Source: Sipunculus nudus (Eukaryota; Annelida; Sipuncula; Golfingiida; Sipunculidae). Taken from it: a DNA stretch of 64,000 nucleotides. The DNA is taken from NCBI GenBank assembly GCA_026874595.1, contig CM049308.1:75625124-75689123 (forward strand), written 5' to 3'. Numbering within the stretch: position 1 is the first letter of the stretch; every line of letters starts with the position of its first letter. Below the pieces are notes generated by a model, which saw only the letters and a program-made list of their open reading frames with translations, was not told the DNA's origin and made no database searches. Below, piece by piece: positions 60,501 to 64,000 of the stretch. The position numbers and the translations under genes were made by a program.

Positions 60501-60700
60501 TCTCAGGCACTTTTTTTTATAAATCAGTTCTTTTTTTTTTTTTTTTACCTTTTTCTGTTCGATAAAAATGTCATATGATTAGCTAAAAGCATGATAATAA
60601 CAGGGTTAATTTTGGCTAAACAGGTTAGAGCACTGCATAACAAAGGAATATTATCAAAATTGTATAATACTATCTTCTTGAAAGATGAAATTCAAAATAA
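60501..60700. repeat. Dispersed repeat family C, copy 2
   Basis: Counterpart of 5060-5290, lying 55 kb away. GTTCGATAAAAATGTCAT, GCATGATAATAACAG, GGCTAAACAGG and ACTATCTTCTTGAAAGA are in the same order. A G10 run follows at 60718-60727. Confidence 0.8.
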
Positions 60701-60729
60701 AAAAATTTGATGCGGGAGGGGGGGGGGTT

Positions 60730-62425
60730 AAAAAACATACCGATTTTGCCTATAATAATTCCGACATCTTCCGTGTTTTACACGACTTTCCATCACATAA
60801 CCCATCGCGACCAGCTCGTATTCGATCAGAAATACGACAAGTAAGCTAGAGATTTAATAATATACCAATAACGGATCTTAGTCGCATATGTAAGAGTTGT
60901 TAGAAAGTGCATAAACATATCTGACGCTTTGTCTGGTTTAATTTTAGTGACAGTGTACTTGTAAGTTTTGCGATGTTGCAATATGAAGATAATGTATATT
61001 TCCTCATCCAGATTTAAATTGCAGTAGGTGTTCAAAATCTGTCCGGTTTCATGGAGGTCACTGTGATGGAAAAAAAACTGCGGCTGTGACACAAAGCAGT
61101 ATTAATAACTTTTGCTGACACAAGGTGGCGCTACTTATTTTACCATGGGCCTAAAGACCTTAATAATCAAGAGGAATCCGAAGCCAATTATCGACCTAAA
61201 TGTGGTTCCGCTAGGGACACTAATTACTTTTAAGCCATACAGTACTGAAGTCGGTTCCACTCTGAATTACCCACCAGGCTATGGCGATAATTATTAGCCA
61301 AAACCTTCAGCAGAAATTCCCAGATTCTGCGGTACAGCCAATCCGACATTTTATTCAAGAAAATAAAATCATAATATTTCAGTCAGTATAGTTTCCTATT
61401 ATATGCTGTGCATTTACGTATTATGTTGTCCCTTGATCATACGGCTTGTTTGTCGAGAAACCGTAATGAAAAGGAAAAAGAATCGCCAGCCCGCACTATT
61501 TTAAAAAAAGTGCTTGTGAAACTGACCTTTCGGCCCTGTTTAAAAAAAATGAGTATGCACACTTCAGTGATCGACTGCATCTAACGAAATATATGTATGT
61601 ATAGATATAACGCTTCCTCGTGTAGTATAACGGCACTAATTAAAAGAAAATATTCATACATTAAGGAGACAAATATTTTTTTTATTTCGTATGATGTTAT
61701 CATCCCATCAGAGACTGTAGCACGTGATCGGTGTCCTTGACCCCTCGGATAGGTCACCATGTCTTGCCAAATTAGAATGTTTCCTCCGATATTGAATTAA
61801 TAATTTTACTACTATTCTTTTCGAGCTATTGTGCTGGCTTCATTACATATAAAATTCTCCGAATAGCTGATATATTCAGTACAAGTTAAGTGTTTAATCG
61901 AAAAGCTTTTTTCATCAACCAGGTTCCGCCGGCACGAAAAATAACACCCTTCGTGTCCGGCCTGTAACTTGGGAATCGTCCTTTTGTCTTTTGCATGACA
62001 TCTGAGCTTTGATTTTGAAGTCAAGTATTAGAGTGTACTCTTGTTAGCTTACCTCGACAATGCCTGGGTAGATTTACGGTTTAAATAGTTGACCACCTAT
62101 ATATTTTTCACCTGATAAAATAACAGTTTATTGGTATGTTCAGCTTTATGAACAAATTTCCGTTCCATGGCTGAGGACGGAGTCGTTTTCTAGGTGAATC
62201 ATAGAAAACAATGCTTCTCAGAAACAGATGAATGAACTGTCCTGGCTTATCCTTATAATTTAAAGGACACCCTATGGTAGACTGGACTACAGATAAGTAC
62301 AAAATAGAAGATATAGTTCACCTGAATAGTCCAAACCTTAATCCACTCTTCCTTAAACCAAGACACTTTTCTTCATTTCATGGTTGACAGCTGGCGGCAT
62401 ATCAGCTAGGTCTATTATAAACGGA
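60730..62425. other. No gene recognised; one GGTGGCGCTAC motif at 61124
   Basis: Contains a single fragment related to the GTGGCGCCAC repeats near 1.3-1.9 and 42.4-42.8 kb. The rest is AT-rich. Confidence 0.35.
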
Positions 62426-62429
62426 TAGA

Positions 62430-62848
62430 TAAACTGGAAATATGCATTCTCAGGAATACAGGTCTTCGCCATGTGGGCGGTACTTAATGTGGAATGCTTC
62501 CCGAGATGTGATTGTATTATCTTATTTGGCCCATACGGTCAGGTGCATTCGTGCAAATGTTCCCTCGACACTGTTTGCATTCACCTATTCGACCCATATT
62601 CCCAGGTTCATTCGTGATAAAATGTCTGTACATTTGTGAATATCCTGGAAGTCCTTCTTGGACCCGAAACATGAGGCGGATCCACATCAAATCTAATCGA
62701 TTCTTAATTGTCCCATTCCTGAAATGCCCTGAAAAAAATTCAAGGAATTTAGTTCATGATTGCGTGAGTGCAGTTGTGAACAAACACACAAACAAAAACG
62801 CAACGAACGGGAATGAACGTATATCATCCTGACGGAGGCAACAATTAA
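62430..62848 (+). mobile_element. SINE-like core-family repeat, copy 5 (longest)
   Basis: Carries the head AACTGGAAATATGCATTCTC, an expanded middle with two CATTCGTG segments and TTTGCATTCACCTATTCG, then TCAAATCTAATCGATTCTT and GTCCCATTCCTGAAATGCCC. An A/C-rich ACAAACACACAAACAAAAAC tract and the tail CCTGACGGAGGCAAC follow. The 5' GCCTCCGCC-like and 3' GGCGGAGGC-like motifs are inverted relative to each other. No promoter boxes are evident, so the mode of mobilisation is inferred only. Confidence 0.75.
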
Positions 62849-62849
62849 T

Positions 62850-64000
62850 ACACATAGGCAGGAATCTAGAAAAAAAACTGATAAACAGAAGGAGAGACCT
62901 TCTTGGATAAAAAATAAGGGTAGTAAGGAGAGGCATTTACCGGGGTGTTAAGATAGGTTAACAATTCTAGGCGTGAAGACCTGGCACTATGGATGAATTG
63001 ATCATTGTTTGGGATGTATGTGAGGCCTATGGCCGGCATGGTTTGTTGGTCGAGGATAGACCTAGCAATACTGTACAAAAAACACTGCTTGCGTTTTTCA
63101 GTTTCCAACAAACATGACTTAAACAACATAGCCAAGAACCTTTTTGCTGGCGACATCTGGTGTGCATATATTAAACTATTTATTTGTTTTCACACAGGCA
63201 CTTGAATCCCTATTTGTGGTTGTGTTTTTATCTAGAATTGGACGAAACTGTGCTCTAATGAGTCGTTCCTTGCTTAGTATAGAGATAGCGTGTATCACTG
63301 AAGTGGGTGGTCAAAACATGCATTTGTCCTATGCTCTGTCGGTTTCTTCTTATTTCCCCCTACAATTCAAGCGATTGTTGTCTTTCTTGTAACCATTGAT
63401 CTGGTGCATGGATAATGTTTTTGTCGACGACAGTTTACCTTTCTAACAGATTCCTAAAGGTATTAACACCAAATGTATATACATCCGTCTCAGAGAGTTG
63501 TTCTGGTTCTTTAAAGTTTGCATGCACCCACTTATAAAATTCAGTTAAGACACTGTTTCAATTTAACACGAGTGGTGGCAGCACTTAATGTTTGGAAGAA
63601 TAAGAATCCTTTGTGAGGATTTTTTTGGTATTTTCTTCAATAGTGTGACTGTTATATGAATTTTCAACAGATTGAAAATAAATAAGCTGATAGCAGCAAT
63701 CTAATACAATAAAGGAACCCATGCATCACAAAAACATCTGTGTTAAAATGCATCGTATATCAGTACAGTAAAATATTAAACGAGATACTTTGCTGAGCAT
63801 TGTTACTAATTTATAGCACAATAACGAAATATGTATTATACGCACCATACACTTTCAGCTCTCCTAAGACTACGTATTTTTAAACTAATATTTTTGTATA
63901 ATTCATAGAAACCTGTTTATTTGAGGGACAACTAAGAATCAGAAGAAATCAAGAAGAATCAGGGAAATTTTACAATAAAACGACGGTACGACGGTTCATG
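62850..64000. other. No gene or repeat recognised
   Basis: Overlapping short frames on both strands at 62.87-63.4 kb are not recognised. Confidence 0.4.

Overview
This window looks like gene-poor, AT-rich nuclear DNA from an animal, most probably a marine invertebrate. A bivalve or other mollusc is my best guess. The reasons are: no long open frames on either strand; many AT/GT/CT microsatellites; overlapping families of old, diverged dispersed repeats; a tRNA-derived SINE; two solo LTRs; several terminal-inverted-repeat elements; and one short but convincing intron-bounded coding exon of a universal stress protein (USP), a family present in many invertebrates. Repeat tails rich in GACGG/CGTCG with a following AGCTCA-type motif (about 3.28-3.36 kb and 58.54-58.62 kb) also remind me of mollusc repeats. 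That taxonomic call is from memory and was not checked.

Layout. 1-9.7 kb: diverged tandem and dispersed repeats (1.07, 1.3-1.9, 2.3-3.36, 3.37/5.56/6.67, 5.06 kb), CpG-rich DNA at 4.7-5.05 kb, and a 21-23 bp minisatellite joined to a fold-back structure at 7.2-7.5 kb. 9.7-12.4 kb: two copies of a SINE-like core family, one carrying a nested tRNA-derived SINE, on either side of a 1.58 kb non-autonomous hAT-type element. 12.4-20.1 kb: mostly featureless, with one more core copy and a long (AT)n. 20.1-28.5 kb: two opposite-facing solo LTRs of one family, a 186 bp MITE, a 433 bp CpG-rich MITE and a duplicated 350 bp repeat. 28.5-38 kb: microsatellites, a polypurine tract between C-runs, and another core copy.

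38.1-46.3 kb is the most unusual part. It is a degenerate tandem array of about five units of 1.3-1.5 kb that keep the same order of short conserved blocks. The third unit is enlarged by younger repeats at about 42.1-43.3 kb. I see no conserved protein in the units.

46.3-64 kb has fewer recognisable repeats and contains the USP exon (minus strand, 55.3 kb) with a perfect CRE-type palindrome about 0.3 kb upstream, plus a few weak candidate exons. It also holds a recent 127 bp tandem duplication at 58.6 kb, the second copy of the 5.06 kb repeat at 60.5 kb, and a core-family copy at 62.4-62.85 kb. I could not identify the remaining USP exons, so the gene is described only from its first coding exon. 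Most of the window is best read as intergenic or long-intron DNA shaped by transposition and tandem duplication.
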